Notes: a model not told the origin generated them from the sequence alone. Counted from the stretch's first letter, positions 1 through 12,761 are shown. The stretch: DNA of 64,000 bases from Chloroflexota bacterium (GCA_009838735.1 VXQZ01000030.1:62001-126000), one strand, 5' to 3'. Made by a program: numbers and translations.

Positions 1-303
1 TGCGCGTCAAAGGTATTGCTCAAGCCAGCCGCGCCGGGTACGGGTGTCATTGCCGGTGGGGGCGTGCGCGCTGTGCTCGAGGCGGTCGGGTTGCGCAACG
101 TGCTCTCCAAGTCACTGGGCTCCAACAATGTCGTCAACGTCGTGCAGGCGACCCGGCGAGCATTAACTGAGCTTCGCGACCCGGTTCAAGTCCGACGCGA
201 GCGACTGCGCCTCGCAGATCGACTCCCCGACGAACCGGCGCCGGAATCATCCGAGCCGGCCGACGTCGAAGCTGAACTCGCGGCCGCCGGCGCGAGCGAG
301 TAG
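1..303 (+). CDS. rpsE: 30S ribosomal protein S5, 3' part only
   Basis: The reading frame is open from the first base and ends at TAG 301-303, giving 100 residues of the C-terminal part. The stretch after residue 6 ([20 protein letters not shown], then the SLGSNN loop) is the classic S5 C-terminal domain, which lies in the 30S body and takes part in decoding fidelity. The start and N-terminal RNA-binding half are upstream of the window. The tail after the conserved fold is acidic and Ala/Glu-rich. It is followed 6 bases later by rpmD, as in other spc operons. Confidence 0.96.
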   Translation, partial: CASKVLLKPAAPGTGVIAGGGVRAVLEAVGLRNVLSKSLGSNNVVNVVQATRRALTELRDPVQVRRERLRLADRLPDEPAPESSEPADVEAELAAAGASE

Positions 304-309
304 CACGAC

Positions 310-498
310 ATGACAACGCTCAAGATCACGTACACCAAGTCGGCCATCGGCTATCGCGCCGACCAGGGTCACACGATTCGTTCGCTTGGTCTGCGCAAAC
401 TGGGCCAGAGTACGACCAAAGATGACACTCCTGACGTTCGTGGGATGTTACGCAAGGTCTCCCACCTCGTCACCGTGACGGAAATCGAGGACGAGTAA
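310..498 (+). CDS. rpmD: 50S ribosomal protein L30
   Basis: This is a 62-residue protein of usual L30 length. It carries the family pattern: an N-terminal beta strand ([11 protein letters not shown]), then the [14 protein letters not shown] helix-turn segment and a C-terminal [16 protein letters not shown] segment. L30 binds 23S rRNA in the large subunit. The stop TAA shares its last base with the ATG of rplO, so translation of the two is probably coupled. The order rpsE-rpmD-rplO is the standard bacterial spc order. Confidence 0.96.
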   Translation: MTTLKITYTKSAIGYRADQGHTIRSLGLRKLGQSTTKDDTPDVRGMLRKVSHLVTVTEIEDE

Positions 499-989
499 TG
501 GTCCTGCGACTGAACGACCTGAGCCCGCCGCCCGGCTCCCGCAAGCGCCGCAAACGGGTCGGTCGGGGTAATGCGTCGGGCAAGGGCACCTATTCCGGAC
601 GCGGACTCAAAGGGCAGCGCTCCCGCGCGGGTCGTGACTACAACGCCGTGTTCGAGGGCGGCGCAATGTCCATGATGCGGACCCTGCCCCGCCGCAAAGG
701 GTTCAAGGCGCCCTTCCGTGTGGAAGCGCAACCAATCAACGTCGTCGATTTGGACCGCCGTTTCAGCGACGGTGATACGGTCGATGCAGACGCGCTCGTC
801 GCCGCGGGGCTCTTGCGGCGCAGAACCCAGCGGTTCAAGGTGCTCGCCGGTGGCGAAATCGCCGGCGCCCTGCATCTGAACGTGGAACGAATCTCTCCGG
901 CCGCGCTAGCGAAGATCGTTGCTGCGGGCGGCAGTGTTGAGGTCATCAATGCAGAGAACGCAGACAGCAGCGGGGCCGACGAGGCCTAA
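498..989 (+). CDS. rplO: 50S ribosomal protein L15
   Basis: This 163-residue protein begins with the L15 signature: LNDLSPPPGS, a basic KRRKRVGRGNASGKG segment and the GRGLKGQRSRAG loop that threads into 23S rRNA. The globular C-terminal half ends in VEVINAENAD. It is slightly longer than the usual 145-150 residues because of the C-terminal tail, and that tail region also encodes the start of secY in another frame. The ATG overlaps the rpmD stop by one base. Confidence 0.96.
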   Translation: MVLRLNDLSPPPGSRKRRKRVGRGNASGKGTYSGRGLKGQRSRAGRDYNAVFEGGAMSMMRTLPRRKGFKAPFRVEAQPINVVDLDRRFSDGDTVDADALVAAGLLRRRTQRFKVLAGGEIAGALHLNVERISPAALAKIVAAGGSVEVINAENADSSGADEA

Positions 990-2697
990 GCTGCTGCAGG
1001 CGTTGGTTGACGCCTGGCGACAGCCGGACGTCCGCCAAAAGGTCGCGTTCACGCTGGCCATGCTAGTCGTGTTCCGGCTGGTCGCGCACGTTCCGATTCC
1101 CGATATCAACAAGACCCAGCTCGAAAACGCGCTGGACAACAACCCGGTCCTCGGCTTCCTCAACCTGTTCTCCGGCGGCGGCCTCGACAACCTCTCGATC
1201 GTCGCCCTCGGCGTCTACCCCTACATCACGGCCTCAATCGTGATGAACCTGATGCAGCCGATGATCCCCAAGCTGCAGGCGCTGGCCCAGGAAGGTGAGT
1301 CTGGCCGCAACCGGATACAGCTCTACACCTACTGGCTGGCCGTGCCGATGTCTCTGGTCCAGGGCTACGGACAGTTGTTGCTGCTCGAAAACGCCCGAGC
1401 GATCACAGGGATCGGCTTTGGCGCCGAGGAGTGGCTGCCCACGATCTCGGCACTGATGACGATGACCGCCGGCACCATGTTCCTGATCTGGCTAGGCGAA
1501 CTGATCACAGAGAAGGGCGTCGGTAACGGCATCTCGCTGATCATCTTCGCCGGCATCGTGGCCAGTTTCCCCACGCTGTTCAACTCGGTCCGGCTCTCGG
1601 ACATTGGCTGGTCCGGCATCGCCGTCGTGATCGCAATCGCGATTGCCCTGGTTGCGCTGATCGTCTTCTTCCAGGAGGCGCAGCGGAGGATTCCCGTTCA
1701 ATACGCCCGATCGGTATTCAGAGGCGGGAGGATGTACCGCCAGAGCGGTCAGTCCTACGTGCCCTTACGCGTCAACTCGGCAGGCATGATCCCGCTGATC
1801 TTCGCCTTCTCGATCATCATCTTCCCCTCGGTTCTGGCCGGTTGGATCACCGGCGCCGCCGGGGAAGAATCGCAGACGCAGGTCGCGGTCGAACTGCCCT
1901 TCACCCGAGAAGATGCTGATACCACGCTGGCAACGCTGCTCCCCGACCTCAATGCGTCGGGAGAGTTCGTCGTCAATGACGGAATCATCGAGTGGGACAG
2001 GGAAGAAGACACCTTCCAGACCGTGCTCGACCGGATCAACTCGAACTCGGATTCCAACGTGCTCACCCAGGTCGAGACCACCTCTGATCCAGTCTCCGGT
2101 GAGACGTTGTACGCGTGGCGGATCGACGCGAATGAGATCTCCGAGGAACCGATTCGGCTGGCCGACCGCGAAGGCAACTTCATTGCGGTGTCGGAAATCA
2201 AAACTCACGAGGATCCGGTCGACAACCCTCTGACTCCCGACATCGCCGAAGGACAGACGCTCGGCGAACGGCCGGGATGGATCATCCGTGCGGCGGATTG
2301 GGTCCAGCTCAACCTGTCACCCGGGCGTCCGGCCTACTGGGGACTTTCCTTCATCCTCGTGGTCGGCTTCACCTTCTTCTATACATTCGTCACCTTCCAG
2401 CAACAGAACCTGGCCGAGAACCTCCAGAAACAGGGAGGATTCATCCCCGGGATCAGACCGGGACGGCCCACGCAGGACTACATCAATCGCGTGTTGGCAA
2501 GGATTACCTGGGCGGGAGCGTTGTTCCTCGGCTTTGTCGCGGTGGTCCCATTCCTCGCGACCGAGTTCATCCCCGATTCCACAGCCCTTACTATCTCGTC
2601 GACCGGTCTCTTGATCGTCGTGGGAGTAGCCCTCGACACGATGCGACAGATTGAGGCGCAACTCCTGATGCGCAATTACGAAGGGTTTATCCGCTAA
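949..2697 (+). CDS. secY: Preprotein translocase subunit SecY with a large extracytoplasmic insertion
   Basis: SecY forms the protein-conducting channel of the Sec translocon in the cytoplasmic membrane. Family landmarks include the N-terminal FTLAMLVVFRLVAHVPIPD segment, GLDNLSIVALGVYPYITASI (plug and TM2 region), and EKGVGNGISLIIFAGI. Near the C-terminus come PGIRPGRPTQDYINRVL and LLIVVGVALDTMRQIEAQL. The protein is about 582 residues, whereas the family is usually 420-450. The excess is one block of about 140 residues, roughly residues 305-445, placed between the TM7 (VLAGWITGAAG) and TM8 (AYWGLSFILVVGFTFFYT) regions. That loop faces outside the cytoplasm in known SecY structures. The chosen ATG at 949 overlaps rplO by 41 bases and has a GAGG 7 bases upstream. 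The gene is followed 2 bases later by adk. Confidence 0.95.
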   Translation: MQRTQTAAGPTRPKLLQALVDAWRQPDVRQKVAFTLAMLVVFRLVAHVPIPDINKTQLENALDNNPVLGFLNLFSGGGLDNLSIVALGVYPYITASIVMNLMQPMIPKLQALAQEGESGRNRIQLYTYWLAVPMSLVQGYGQLLLLENARAITGIGFGAEEWLPTISALMTMTAGTMFLIWLGELITEKGVGNGISLIIFAGIVASFPTLFNSVRLSDIGWSGIAVVIAIAIALVALIVFFQEAQRRIPVQYARSVFRGGRMYRQSGQSYVPLRVNSAGMIPLIFAFSIIIFPSVLAGWITGAAGEESQTQVAVELPFTREDADTTLATLLPDLNASGEFVVNDGIIEWDREEDTFQTVLDRINSNSDSNVLTQVETTSDPVSGETLYAWRIDANEISEEPIRLADREGNFIAVSEIKTHEDPVDNPLTPDIAEGQTLGERPGWIIRAADWVQLNLSPGRPAYWGLSFILVVGFTFFYTFVTFQQQNLAENLQKQGGFIPGIRPGRPTQDYINRVLARITWAGALFLGFVAVVPFLATEFIPDSTALTISSTGLLIVVGVALDTMRQIEAQLLMRNYEGFIR

Positions 2698-2699
2698 CA

Positions 2700-3365
2700 A
2701 TGAGCGAACCAACCATGTACGTCATCCTGTTGGGACCGCCGGGGGCCGGCAAGGGCACGCAGGCAGTCCAAACCGCGGAACGTACGGGACTCCTCCACCT
2801 GTCGACCGGAGACATGTTCCGCGAGAACCTGCGCAACGGGACAGAGCTGGGCAATCTGGCCAAGACCTACATGGACCAGGGTGAACTCGTCCCCGACGAC
2901 GTCACAATCCGCATGCTGCTCGAACGCATCGGCCGTGACGACGCCAGGGCCGGCTGCCTCTTTGACGGTTTTCCAAGAACAGTCGAGCAGGCCAAGGCCT
3001 TGGACGAGGCGCTCAGCGAGCAGGGCAATGAGATTGCCGTCACGATCTTGATCGACGTCTCCAACGAAGAGATCACACGCAGGCTCGGCGGACGTGTCAG
3101 TTGCGCCACATGCGGCAGCGTCTTCCACGAGATCTTCAACCCTCCCAACGCCGGCAGCCCCTGCTGTGGAACCGTCAAGATGATCCAGCGTGACGACGAT
3201 AAACCCGAGGCGATCGCCAACCGCCTGCAGGTCTACGCAGACCAGACCGAACCACTGGTCGACTACTACAACCAGACGGGCAAACTGGCCTCCGTGAACG
3301 GTGAGCAGTCCTCTCAGGCAGTTGGCGAGGATTTGCTCACCGCCTTGCAGGCAGTGAGCAGCTAG
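2700..3365 (+). CDS. adk: Adenylate kinase
   Basis: The enzyme interconverts ATP + AMP and 2 ADP in the cytoplasm. The 221-residue length is that of the long, LID-containing type. Visible motifs are the P-loop GPPGAGKGT (12-20), the AMP-binding STGDMFRENL region, GFPRTVEQA (90-97), and the LID. The LID has Cys135 and Cys138, then Cys155, in zinc-finger spacing. The fourth zinc position (158) is Thr, although an extra Cys lies at 156, so zinc binding may be altered. The gene sits between secY and map, its usual location. Confidence 0.96.
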   Translation: MSEPTMYVILLGPPGAGKGTQAVQTAERTGLLHLSTGDMFRENLRNGTELGNLAKTYMDQGELVPDDVTIRMLLERIGRDDARAGCLFDGFPRTVEQAKALDEALSEQGNEIAVTILIDVSNEEITRRLGGRVSCATCGSVFHEIFNPPNAGSPCCGTVKMIQRDDDKPEAIANRLQVYADQTEPLVDYYNQTGKLASVNGEQSSQAVGEDLLTALQAVSS

Positions 3366-3379
3366 AGTCGGAACGGTTG

Positions 3380-4153
3380 ATGTCCACATCCCAGCGCCCG
3401 CGCCAGGTCATTCTCAAGAGCGAGGCCGAAATCGAGCAGATGCGGCCGGCCGGCCAGATGGTGGGCGAAACACTGGCCGAACTGCGCGAGCTGGCCAAGC
3501 CGGGCCGCAAGCTGTCGGAACTCGACCAGCATGTGATCGACAAATTCAATCGGCTGGACGTGATCCCCACGTTCCTGGGCTATCAGGGATTCCCGCACAC
3601 GATCTGCGCATCGGTCAACGAGGAAATCGTGCACGGATTCGCCACCGAGAGGCGTCTCGAAGACGGCGATATTCTCTCGATCGATCTGGGCGCGACGATC
3701 AATGGCTGGGTGGGAGACTCGGCGATCACGTTCGGCATCGGCTCGATCTCGGCCGAAGCGGAGCGGCTGCTACAGGTCACTTCCGAGTCGCTACAGGCCG
3801 GTATTGCTGTGGCCAGCGTCGGCGTGCGTAAAGGCGATATCGGTGCAGCCATCCAGGAAGTGATAGAATCAGCGGGTTACGGAGTCGTCCGTGGCTATGT
3901 GGGGCACGGTGTGGGACGTGACATGCACGAACCGCCCAGCATGCCCAACTACGGTCGTCGCGGCTCCGGCATGACCATGCGTCGCGGGATGGTCGTCGCT
4001 TTGGAGCCCATGGCGACGATCGGAGATCCGGAGACCGCGGTGCTGGACGATGGCTGGACTGTCGTCACCGCCGACGGAAGCCTGTCGGCCCATTTCGAAC
4101 ACACCGTCGCGCTGCGTGACAGCGGGCCGGCGGACATTTTGACTCAGGCCTGA
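3380..4153 (+). CDS. map: Methionine aminopeptidase, type I
   Basis: This cytoplasmic dinuclear metalloprotease removes the initiator Met from nascent chains. At about 257 residues it is the short type I form. The five metal ligands are visible: Asp102 and Asp113 (in [18 protein letters not shown]), His176 (GHGVGR), Glu209 (ALEPMA) and Glu240 (HFEHTVAL). The substrate His183 is also present. The sequence at the start reads TTG ATG; I chose the ATG at 3380, but the TTG at 3377 cannot be excluded. The gene lies 14 bases after adk. Confidence 0.95.
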   Translation: MSTSQRPRQVILKSEAEIEQMRPAGQMVGETLAELRELAKPGRKLSELDQHVIDKFNRLDVIPTFLGYQGFPHTICASVNEEIVHGFATERRLEDGDILSIDLGATINGWVGDSAITFGIGSISAEAERLLQVTSESLQAGIAVASVGVRKGDIGAAIQEVIESAGYGVVRGYVGHGVGRDMHEPPSMPNYGRRGSGMTMRRGMVVALEPMATIGDPETAVLDDGWTVVTADGSLSAHFEHTVALRDSGPADILTQA

Positions 4154-4175
4154 GCAAACAAGCAACGGAGGCTTG

Positions 4176-4460
4176 GTGGCGAGAAATCGAAACACCGGAT
4201 CGGGACGACGAACCAGGCGCGCCCCAGCGCCTTCGCCGCCCCCAAAGCAGGACAAAATCGAGGTCGAGGGCGTCGTCAAGGAACTGCTGCCCAACGCCAC
4301 CTTCAGGGTCGAGTTGCCCAACGGCCACGAAGTATTGGCACACTTGGCCGGCAAAATGCGACAACACCACATTCGAGTCTTGCGCGGTGACCGTGTTCTC
4401 GTCGAGCTCTCCGAGTACGACCTGACCCGCGGGCGCGTTGTCTACCGATTCAAGAGCTGA
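4176..4460 (+). CDS. infA: Translation initiation factor IF-1 with a basic N-terminal extension
   Basis: The last ~70 residues are the IF-1 S1-like OB fold: [63 protein letters not shown]-1 blocks the ribosomal A site during initiation. Family members are usually about 72 residues; this one has roughly 20 more at the N-terminus, rich in Arg and Pro. GTG at 4176 is favoured because GGAGG (4167-4171) ends 4 bases before it; a TTG at 4173 is too close to that site. No rpmJ follows, although it does in most alpha operons. Confidence 0.92.
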   Translation: MARNRNTGSGRRTRRAPAPSPPPKQDKIEVEGVVKELLPNATFRVELPNGHEVLAHLAGKMRQHHIRVLRGDRVLVELSEYDLTRGRVVYRFKS

Positions 4461-4522
4461 ACCAGTCCTGGAACAGAACACGGTCCGCCACGACCGAAGC
4501 TGCAGGCGAGAGGAACCGGCGC

Positions 4523-4903
4523 ATGGCGAGAATCTCGGGCGTTGATGTCCCCGACAACAAGAAGGCCCCCTTCGCGCTTCGCTACATCTACGGCATCGGA
4601 GCCACCCGCGCAAAAGAAATCGTCGACAAGGCCAACATCGACCCCGATCAGCGCATTCGCGACCTTTCCGACGCCGAACTGGCGCGAATTCGTGAAATCG
4701 TCGATCGGGACTACCTCGTCGAAGGAGACCTCCGACGGGTTGTTCGAGGCAATGTCCAGCGCCTGATCGATATCAATTGCTACCGGGGTCAACGCCACCG
4801 GCGCAACCTGCCCATGCGCGGACAGCGCACGAGGACCAACGCCCGCACTCGCCGCGGAACAAAGAAGACAGTTGCCGGCCGACGTCGAGCCGTGAAGCGC
4901 TAA
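4523..4903 (+). CDS. rpsM: 30S ribosomal protein S13
   Basis: This 126-residue protein starts [14 protein letters not shown], the diagnostic S13 N-terminus. It contains the helix-two-turn-helix region ([20 protein letters not shown]) and the basic C-terminal tail with [20 protein letters not shown], which contacts the head of the 30S subunit and the P-site tRNA. GAGAGGA lies before the ATG. The preceding 62 bases contain no room for rpmJ. Confidence 0.96.
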   Translation: MARISGVDVPDNKKAPFALRYIYGIGATRAKEIVDKANIDPDQRIRDLSDAELARIREIVDRDYLVEGDLRRVVRGNVQRLIDINCYRGQRHRRNLPMRGQRTRTNARTRRGTKKTVAGRRRAVKR

Positions 4904-4922
4904 GTCAGCAGAGGGGAACGGG

Positions 4923-5324
4923 ATGAGCAGTAGCCAACGACGAGAGCGTAGCCGGCGCCGGCGCGAGCGCAAGAATGTGCCGCACGGCCGGGCCTATATC
5001 CAGTCGACCTACAACAACACGATCATCACCATGACCGACCTGGCCGGCAACCCCGTCGCCTGGGCATCGGCAGGCAGCACCTCCGCCACTCGTGGCTCGC
5101 GCAAGGGCACACCGTTTGCCGCTCAACTCGCCGCTGAAGATGCCGCGCAAAAGGCGATGAGCCACGGCATGCGTCAGGTCGATGTCTACGTCAAAGGCCC
5201 AGGACAGGGACGCGAGTCCGCAGTCCGCGCGCTTCAGGCACAGGGTCTGACCCTGCTGTCGATCCGTGACGTCACACCCATCCCCCACAACGGCTGTCGG
5301 CCGCGCAAGCGCCGACGCGTATAG
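4923..5324 (+). CDS. rpsK: 30S ribosomal protein S11
   Basis: This 133-residue protein has a lysine/arginine-rich N-terminus followed by the S11 core: [59 protein letters not shown] and the terminal [21 protein letters not shown]11 lies on the platform of the 30S subunit next to mRNA. A GAGGGGAACGGG site precedes the ATG. The gene is 19 bases after rpsM. Confidence 0.96.
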   Translation: MSSSQRRERSRRRRERKNVPHGRAYIQSTYNNTIITMTDLAGNPVAWASAGSTSATRGSRKGTPFAAQLAAEDAAQKAMSHGMRQVDVYVKGPGQGRESAVRALQAQGLTLLSIRDVTPIPHNGCRPRKRRRV

Positions 5325-5390
5325 CGACTACCCACCTGCCCAACCAGGGCAACCACAGCCAACCACGACGACGGACAGAGAGAAGCGCCA

Positions 5391-6017
5391 ATGGCTCGAT
5401 ACACGGGACCCGTCTGCCGAATCTGCCGACGCGCCGGCGAAAAGCTGATGCTCAAGGGCGAACGTTGCGTTGGCCCGAAGTGCGCGATTGACCGGCGCAA
5501 TCAACCGCCCGGCCAGCGATCGCCGCGTCGGCGCAAGATCTCCGACTATGGAGACCGGCTCAAGGAAAAGCAGAAGGTACGCAAGAGCTACGGCGTCCTC
5601 GAGCGTCAATTCCAGCGCATGTTTGCCGAAGCGAACCGCCGCCCGGGCGCAACCGGCGAGAACCTGCTGCAGATGCTGGAGCTGCGCCTCGATAATGTGG
5701 TCTACCGGCTGGGCATCGCCGAGTCGCGAGCCCAGGCTCGACAGCTGGTCAATCATGGCCACATCTCCCTCAACGAACGCAAGGCGAGTGTCCCCTCGAT
5801 CGAAACCCGGATCGGCGACAAGATTGGCTGGACCGAGCGGGGCCGCAAGAGCAAGTTCTACGAGATGGCGCGAACCTGGCAGGGTTCCCGCGAGGTACCC
5901 GGTTGGCTGCGCATCGACCCCATTCAGTTGGAGGGCGAGCTGACCGCTGTTCCCGCCCGAGAAGACATTGACATGCGAGTCGACGAAAACGCCATCGTCG
6001 AGTATTACTCGCGCTAA
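5391..6017 (+). CDS. rpsD: 30S ribosomal protein S4, zinc-binding type
   Basis: At 208 residues it has usual S4 length. The N-terminus contains four cysteines, Cys9, Cys12, Cys26 and Cys31, in the spacing of the zinc-containing S4 paralogue. The S4 RNA-binding domain (LRLDNVVYRLGIAESRAQARQ, VNHGHISLNERK) is in the middle. S4 is a primary 16S rRNA binder and in many bacteria represses its own alpha operon. The 66-base gap from rpsK is the longest so far in the operon and could hold such a control site, but I cannot fold it here. Confidence 0.96.
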   Translation: MARYTGPVCRICRRAGEKLMLKGERCVGPKCAIDRRNQPPGQRSPRRRKISDYGDRLKEKQKVRKSYGVLERQFQRMFAEANRRPGATGENLLQMLELRLDNVVYRLGIAESRAQARQLVNHGHISLNERKASVPSIETRIGDKIGWTERGRKSKFYEMARTWQGSREVPGWLRIDPIQLEGELTAVPAREDIDMRVDENAIVEYYSR

Positions 6018-6065
6018 GCCCGGCAATCCACCGCAACCCACAGTCCCAGGGAGGGACACGACAAC

Positions 6066-7238
6066 GTGATCCTGGCTACCGAAACTCCCAAACTCTCGAT
6101 CGAAGACGAGCGCGACGACTATGTGCGCATCGCGGTCGAGCCTCTCAGGCGCGGGTTCGCGCACACCGTAGGCAACGCCCTGCGCCGTGTGTTGCTCAGC
6201 GGAATCCGCGGAGCCGCCATCACTTCAGTGCGGATCGACCAGGTCCAGCACGAGTTCTCCACGATTCCCGAGATGAAAGAGGACACCACCGAGTTCCTCC
6301 TCAATCTGCGCGAGATTCGTATCCACGCCATCGCCGACCGCCCCGCGGAAATGCACCTCAGCGTCACCGGCGCGACCCGCATCACCGCTGGCGACATTGA
6401 GGTGCCTGGCGACTACAAAATCGTCAATCCCGACCTCTATCTGGCCACGCTGGACGGCGATGATGGCCGGCTCGACGTGGTCATGGATGTCGAGACCGGC
6501 TTCGGCTTCCAGCCGTCCGAGCGCAACAAGAACGGCGAGCATCTGCTCGGGGTGATACCGCTCGATGCAGTCTTTACACCGGTCCGCAAGGTCTCCTATG
6601 AGGTCCTGCCCGCATCTGGCGGACGAGGTAGTGAGTTCGAGCAGCTCCTGATTGAAGCATGGACAGACGCCACAATCTCCGGCATCGACGCTGTTCAATC
6701 GGCTGCCCGCTCCTTGCGCACCGAACTCGAACTGTTCGAGACCATGGGCCAGCCAATCACTGCGCGGCAGCTTCCCGCGCACGCCAGAGTCGGCCTGACC
6801 GCCGAACAGTACGACATGCCGATCGAAGAGCTACAGCTCTCCGTTCGGGCACACAACTGCCTCAAGCGCAGCGGCCTGATGCTCGTTGGCCAAATTCTTG
6901 AGAAGAGCGACGACGAACTGCTCACACTGCGCAACTTCGGGGAGAAGTCATACATCGAGCTCATTGACAAGTTGCTCGAGTTGAACTTGATCGACGAAGA
7001 CGATCCACGGGTTCGCCGCGCGCGTGACGGCGTGTTTGCGCCCAGCAGTGAAGAAACAATGACGACACTGCCGCCAGCGCCAGAAGACGAACCTGCCTCC
7101 GTCCCGTCCCTGGCTGCCGCGTCTGCAGGAGAGCAGGAAGCGGCGGTCGGCGGCGACGAAGACCCGGAAATCACCGGCTCGCTGGGCGCGGCACTGCTCG
7201 AAGCTCTGCGCGAGGCGGGCAGCACTGTCGAGGAGTAA
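6066..7238 (+). CDS. rpoA: RNA polymerase alpha subunit
   Basis: Alpha forms the dimer on which RNA polymerase assembles. The N-terminal domain shows VEPLRRGFAHTVGNALRRVLLS near residues 18-40. The C-terminal domain, which binds UP elements and activators, is seen as LQLSVRAHNCLKRSGLMLVGQIL and LRNFGEKSYIELIDKL. Beyond the usual end (about residue 320) there are some 65 extra residues that are acidic and Ala/Pro-rich. The start is GTG 6066 with AGGGAGGG about 9 bases upstream. It lies between rpsD and rplQ as usual. Confidence 0.96.
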   Translation: MILATETPKLSIEDERDDYVRIAVEPLRRGFAHTVGNALRRVLLSGIRGAAITSVRIDQVQHEFSTIPEMKEDTTEFLLNLREIRIHAIADRPAEMHLSVTGATRITAGDIEVPGDYKIVNPDLYLATLDGDDGRLDVVMDVETGFGFQPSERNKNGEHLLGVIPLDAVFTPVRKVSYEVLPASGGRGSEFEQLLIEAWTDATISGIDAVQSAARSLRTELELFETMGQPITARQLPAHARVGLTAEQYDMPIEELQLSVRAHNCLKRSGLMLVGQILEKSDDELLTLRNFGEKSYIELIDKLLELNLIDEDDPRVRRARDGVFAPSSEETMTTLPPAPEDEPASVPSLAAASAGEQEAAVGGDEDPEITGSLGAALLEALREAGSTVEE

Positions 7239-7295
7239 GCGAATGGGCGGGCGGCAGCATTCCCAACAGCCCGACAGCGACTACAGGAGTCGACG

Positions 7296-7700
7296 ATGAG
7301 GCATCGAAAGAGCGGGCGCGGGCTGAGTCGCAGCCGATCGCATCGTTCCGCCCTGGTCCGCAACCAGGTGACGGATCTGCTTCGCCACGAGGCGATCGTA
7401 ACCACCGAGGCCAAGGCCAAAACGATCCGTCCGGTGGCCGAAAAGATGATCACGCTGGGCAAGCGGGGCGACCTGCACGCCCGCCGTCAGGCCGGCGCGG
7501 TGCTCACCGACCGCAAGGTGCTGCGAACCCTGTTCGACGACATCGCGCCGCGGTTCGCCGAGCGCAACGGCGGCTATACCCGGATCATCAAGCTCGGACC
7601 GCGTCGAGGAGACGGTGCCCAGATGGCCCACATCGAACTGGTCGAACGAGCCGCACCGGAAGTCGAAGAAGACGCCGGCGAAGAAACACAGGACGAATAG
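7296..7700 (+). CDS. rplQ: 50S ribosomal protein L17
   Basis: The 134-residue protein begins [20 protein letters not shown], the L17 N-terminus, followed by the conserved [21 protein letters not shown] segment and [26 protein letters not shown]. It ends in a short acidic tail. L17 binds 23S rRNA near the exit tunnel. A CAGGAGTCGACG site precedes the ATG. The position after rpoA is universal in bacteria. Confidence 0.96.
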   Translation: MRHRKSGRGLSRSRSHRSALVRNQVTDLLRHEAIVTTEAKAKTIRPVAEKMITLGKRGDLHARRQAGAVLTDRKVLRTLFDDIAPRFAERNGGYTRIIKLGPRRGDGAQMAHIELVERAAPEVEEDAGEETQDE

Positions 7701-7715
7701 GTCGAGATCAGAGCA

Positions 7716-8492
7716 GTGAGCCAGCGGTGGGCGCTTCTGCTCCAATACGACGGTACGGAGTTCGCAGGGTCGCAATGGCAGCCGAGTCGTCCAACGGTCC
7801 AGCGTGCACTGCAGTCCGCCCTGCAATCGTTGACCGGATCGGAGTGTCCGGCCTCAATGGCGGGCCGCACCGATGCCGGCGTCCACGCCACGGGGCAAGT
7901 CGCCTCATTCGTGACGGACGTCTCGATCGACGACATGCCGGCTCACCGCTGGGTCCGAGGTCTGAATCACTTTCTACCCTCCTCGGCCGCCGTGCAGGCA
8001 GCCGTTCCGGTGAACGTTGGATTCGATCCACGCCGCGATGCCCGGTCACGGACATACACCTACACGTTGCGACTGTCGAATCAGCGTCAACCGTTGTGGC
8101 AACGTCGAGCCTGGGTCGTGCCGACCGCATTCGATTGCGAAATGGCGAGAGCGGCGCTGTCGGCCCTGATCGGAACGCGCGACTTCGCGGCGTTCACGCC
8201 GCCGGCACCGGATCGAACGACGAGCCGGACCTTGTACGAAGCGGCGCTCACCATCGGCGCCGATTCATGCCGAGTCAGCGTTCGCGCCGACTCGTTTCTG
8301 CAGCACCAGGTTCGCCGAATGGTCGGAGCCGTTGTGGAAGTCGCTCGTGGGCGTGTCAGCCTGGAGAAATTCGCGCTGCAGCTGGATGCCGCAGAGCCCG
8401 GCTCGATGGGACCGACCGCCCCCGCCCGCGGTCTCAGTCTGACCGAAGTCGAGTACGAACCGCCCTTGTTCAACACAGACCATTGCCCCTGA
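7716..8492 (+). CDS. truA: tRNA pseudouridine(38-40) synthase TruA
   Basis: TruA isomerises uridines 38-40 in the anticodon stem-loop. The 258-residue protein has the family start LLLQYDGTEFAGSQWQP and the catalytic motif AGRTDAGVHATGQ, with the nucleophile Asp53. Other landmarks are LNHFLPSSAAV, RDARSRTYTYTL, and LQHQVRRMVGAVVEVARG near the C-terminus. The start is GTG 7716, only 15 bases after rplQ, so it is read with the ribosomal operon. The order rplQ-truA-rplM-rpsI is common in several Gram-positive and Chloroflexota genomes. Confidence 0.95.
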   Translation: MSQRWALLLQYDGTEFAGSQWQPSRPTVQRALQSALQSLTGSECPASMAGRTDAGVHATGQVASFVTDVSIDDMPAHRWVRGLNHFLPSSAAVQAAVPVNVGFDPRRDARSRTYTYTLRLSNQRQPLWQRRAWVVPTAFDCEMARAALSALIGTRDFAAFTPPAPDRTTSRTLYEAALTIGADSCRVSVRADSFLQHQVRRMVGAVVEVARGRVSLEKFALQLDAAEPGSMGPTAPARGLSLTEVEYEPPLFNTDHCP

Positions 8493-8537
8493 TCCCACCA
8501 GTGGGTCAATCAGAGGGACGTTGAGGGAGACTGAAGC

Positions 8538-8972
8538 ATGTCGACGACCGTTCTTGGATCACATCAGGTGCCTCGCACCTGGCATTTGATCGACGCAGCC
8601 GACCGGCCGCTCGGTCGCTTGGCGACCGAGGTCGCCACACTGTTGCGCGGCAAGCACAAGCCGGCGTTTCATCCATCTCAGGACATCGGCGACTACGTCG
8701 TCGTCGTCAACGCGGGCAAAGTGGCCGTCAGTGGTCGCAAGCTCGAGCAGAAGATGTACTACCGGCACTCTGGCCACCTGGGCAATCTCAAAGAGACCAC
8801 CCTCAAGGACATGCTGGCCAAGCGTCCCGAGCGGGTGATCGAGCACGCCGTACGCGGCATGCTGCCCAAGAATCGCCTCGGACGTACGCAATATCGGCAC
8901 CTCCGCGTGTACGCCGGAGCCGATCATCCACATGCAGGACAGTTCGCCGGCGCGCCAGCGGAAGCGGAGTAA
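8538..8972 (+). CDS. rplM: 50S ribosomal protein L13
   Basis: The 144-residue protein has the L13 hallmarks: [29 protein letters not shown], then [30 protein letters not shown], and [13 protein letters not shown]13 is an early assembly protein of the 50S subunit. GAGGGAGAC lies upstream of the ATG. It is paired with rpsI three bases later, the universal bacterial pair. Confidence 0.96.
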   Translation: MSTTVLGSHQVPRTWHLIDAADRPLGRLATEVATLLRGKHKPAFHPSQDIGDYVVVVNAGKVAVSGRKLEQKMYYRHSGHLGNLKETTLKDMLAKRPERVIEHAVRGMLPKNRLGRTQYRHLRVYAGADHPHAGQFAGAPAEAE

Positions 8973-8975
8973 TCG

Positions 8976-9374
8976 ATGACCACCGCAGGACACTACTACT
9001 ACGGACTGGGGCGTCGAAAGACGTCCATTGCCCGTGTTCGCCTCTACCCGGGCAATGGCCAGATCACAATCAACGGCAAGGACGCAAACGACCTCTTCCG
9101 GCGTCCCGAACAGCGCCGCATGATCGAAGAGCCGCTGCGTCACACCGGTATGCAAAACAGCTTTTCGGCGGTCGTTCGTTGCACTGGCGGAGGAATCAAC
9201 GGCTGGGCGGGGGCGATACGCCTCGGCATTGCCCGTGCGCTGCTTGCCAGCGACGAGACCCTTCGCCGCCCCCTGCGCCAGGCGGGCATGCTGACCCGGG
9301 ATCCGCGAGCCAAGGAACGCAAGAAGCCGGGCCTCAAGCGGGCACGCAAGGCGCCGCAGTACACCAAGCGCTAG
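8976..9374 (+). CDS. rpsI: 30S ribosomal protein S9
   Basis: This 132-residue protein starts with YYYGLGRRKTSIARVRLYPG and ends in the conserved basic tail KKPGLKRARKAPQYTKR. That C-terminal Lys-Arg reaches the P-site tRNA. Internal landmarks are GGGINGWAGAIRLGIARALL. It is the last gene of the ribosomal block. The convergent metK stop lies only 7 bases away, so no intergenic terminator fits between the two. Confidence 0.96.
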   Translation: MTTAGHYYYGLGRRKTSIARVRLYPGNGQITINGKDANDLFRRPEQRRMIEEPLRHTGMQNSFSAVVRCTGGGINGWAGAIRLGIARALLASDETLRRPLRQAGMLTRDPRAKERKKPGLKRARKAPQYTKR

Positions 9375-9381
9375 ACGCCCC

Positions 9382-12751
<3,370 letters not shown>

Positions 12752-12761
12752 GGCGGAAACG

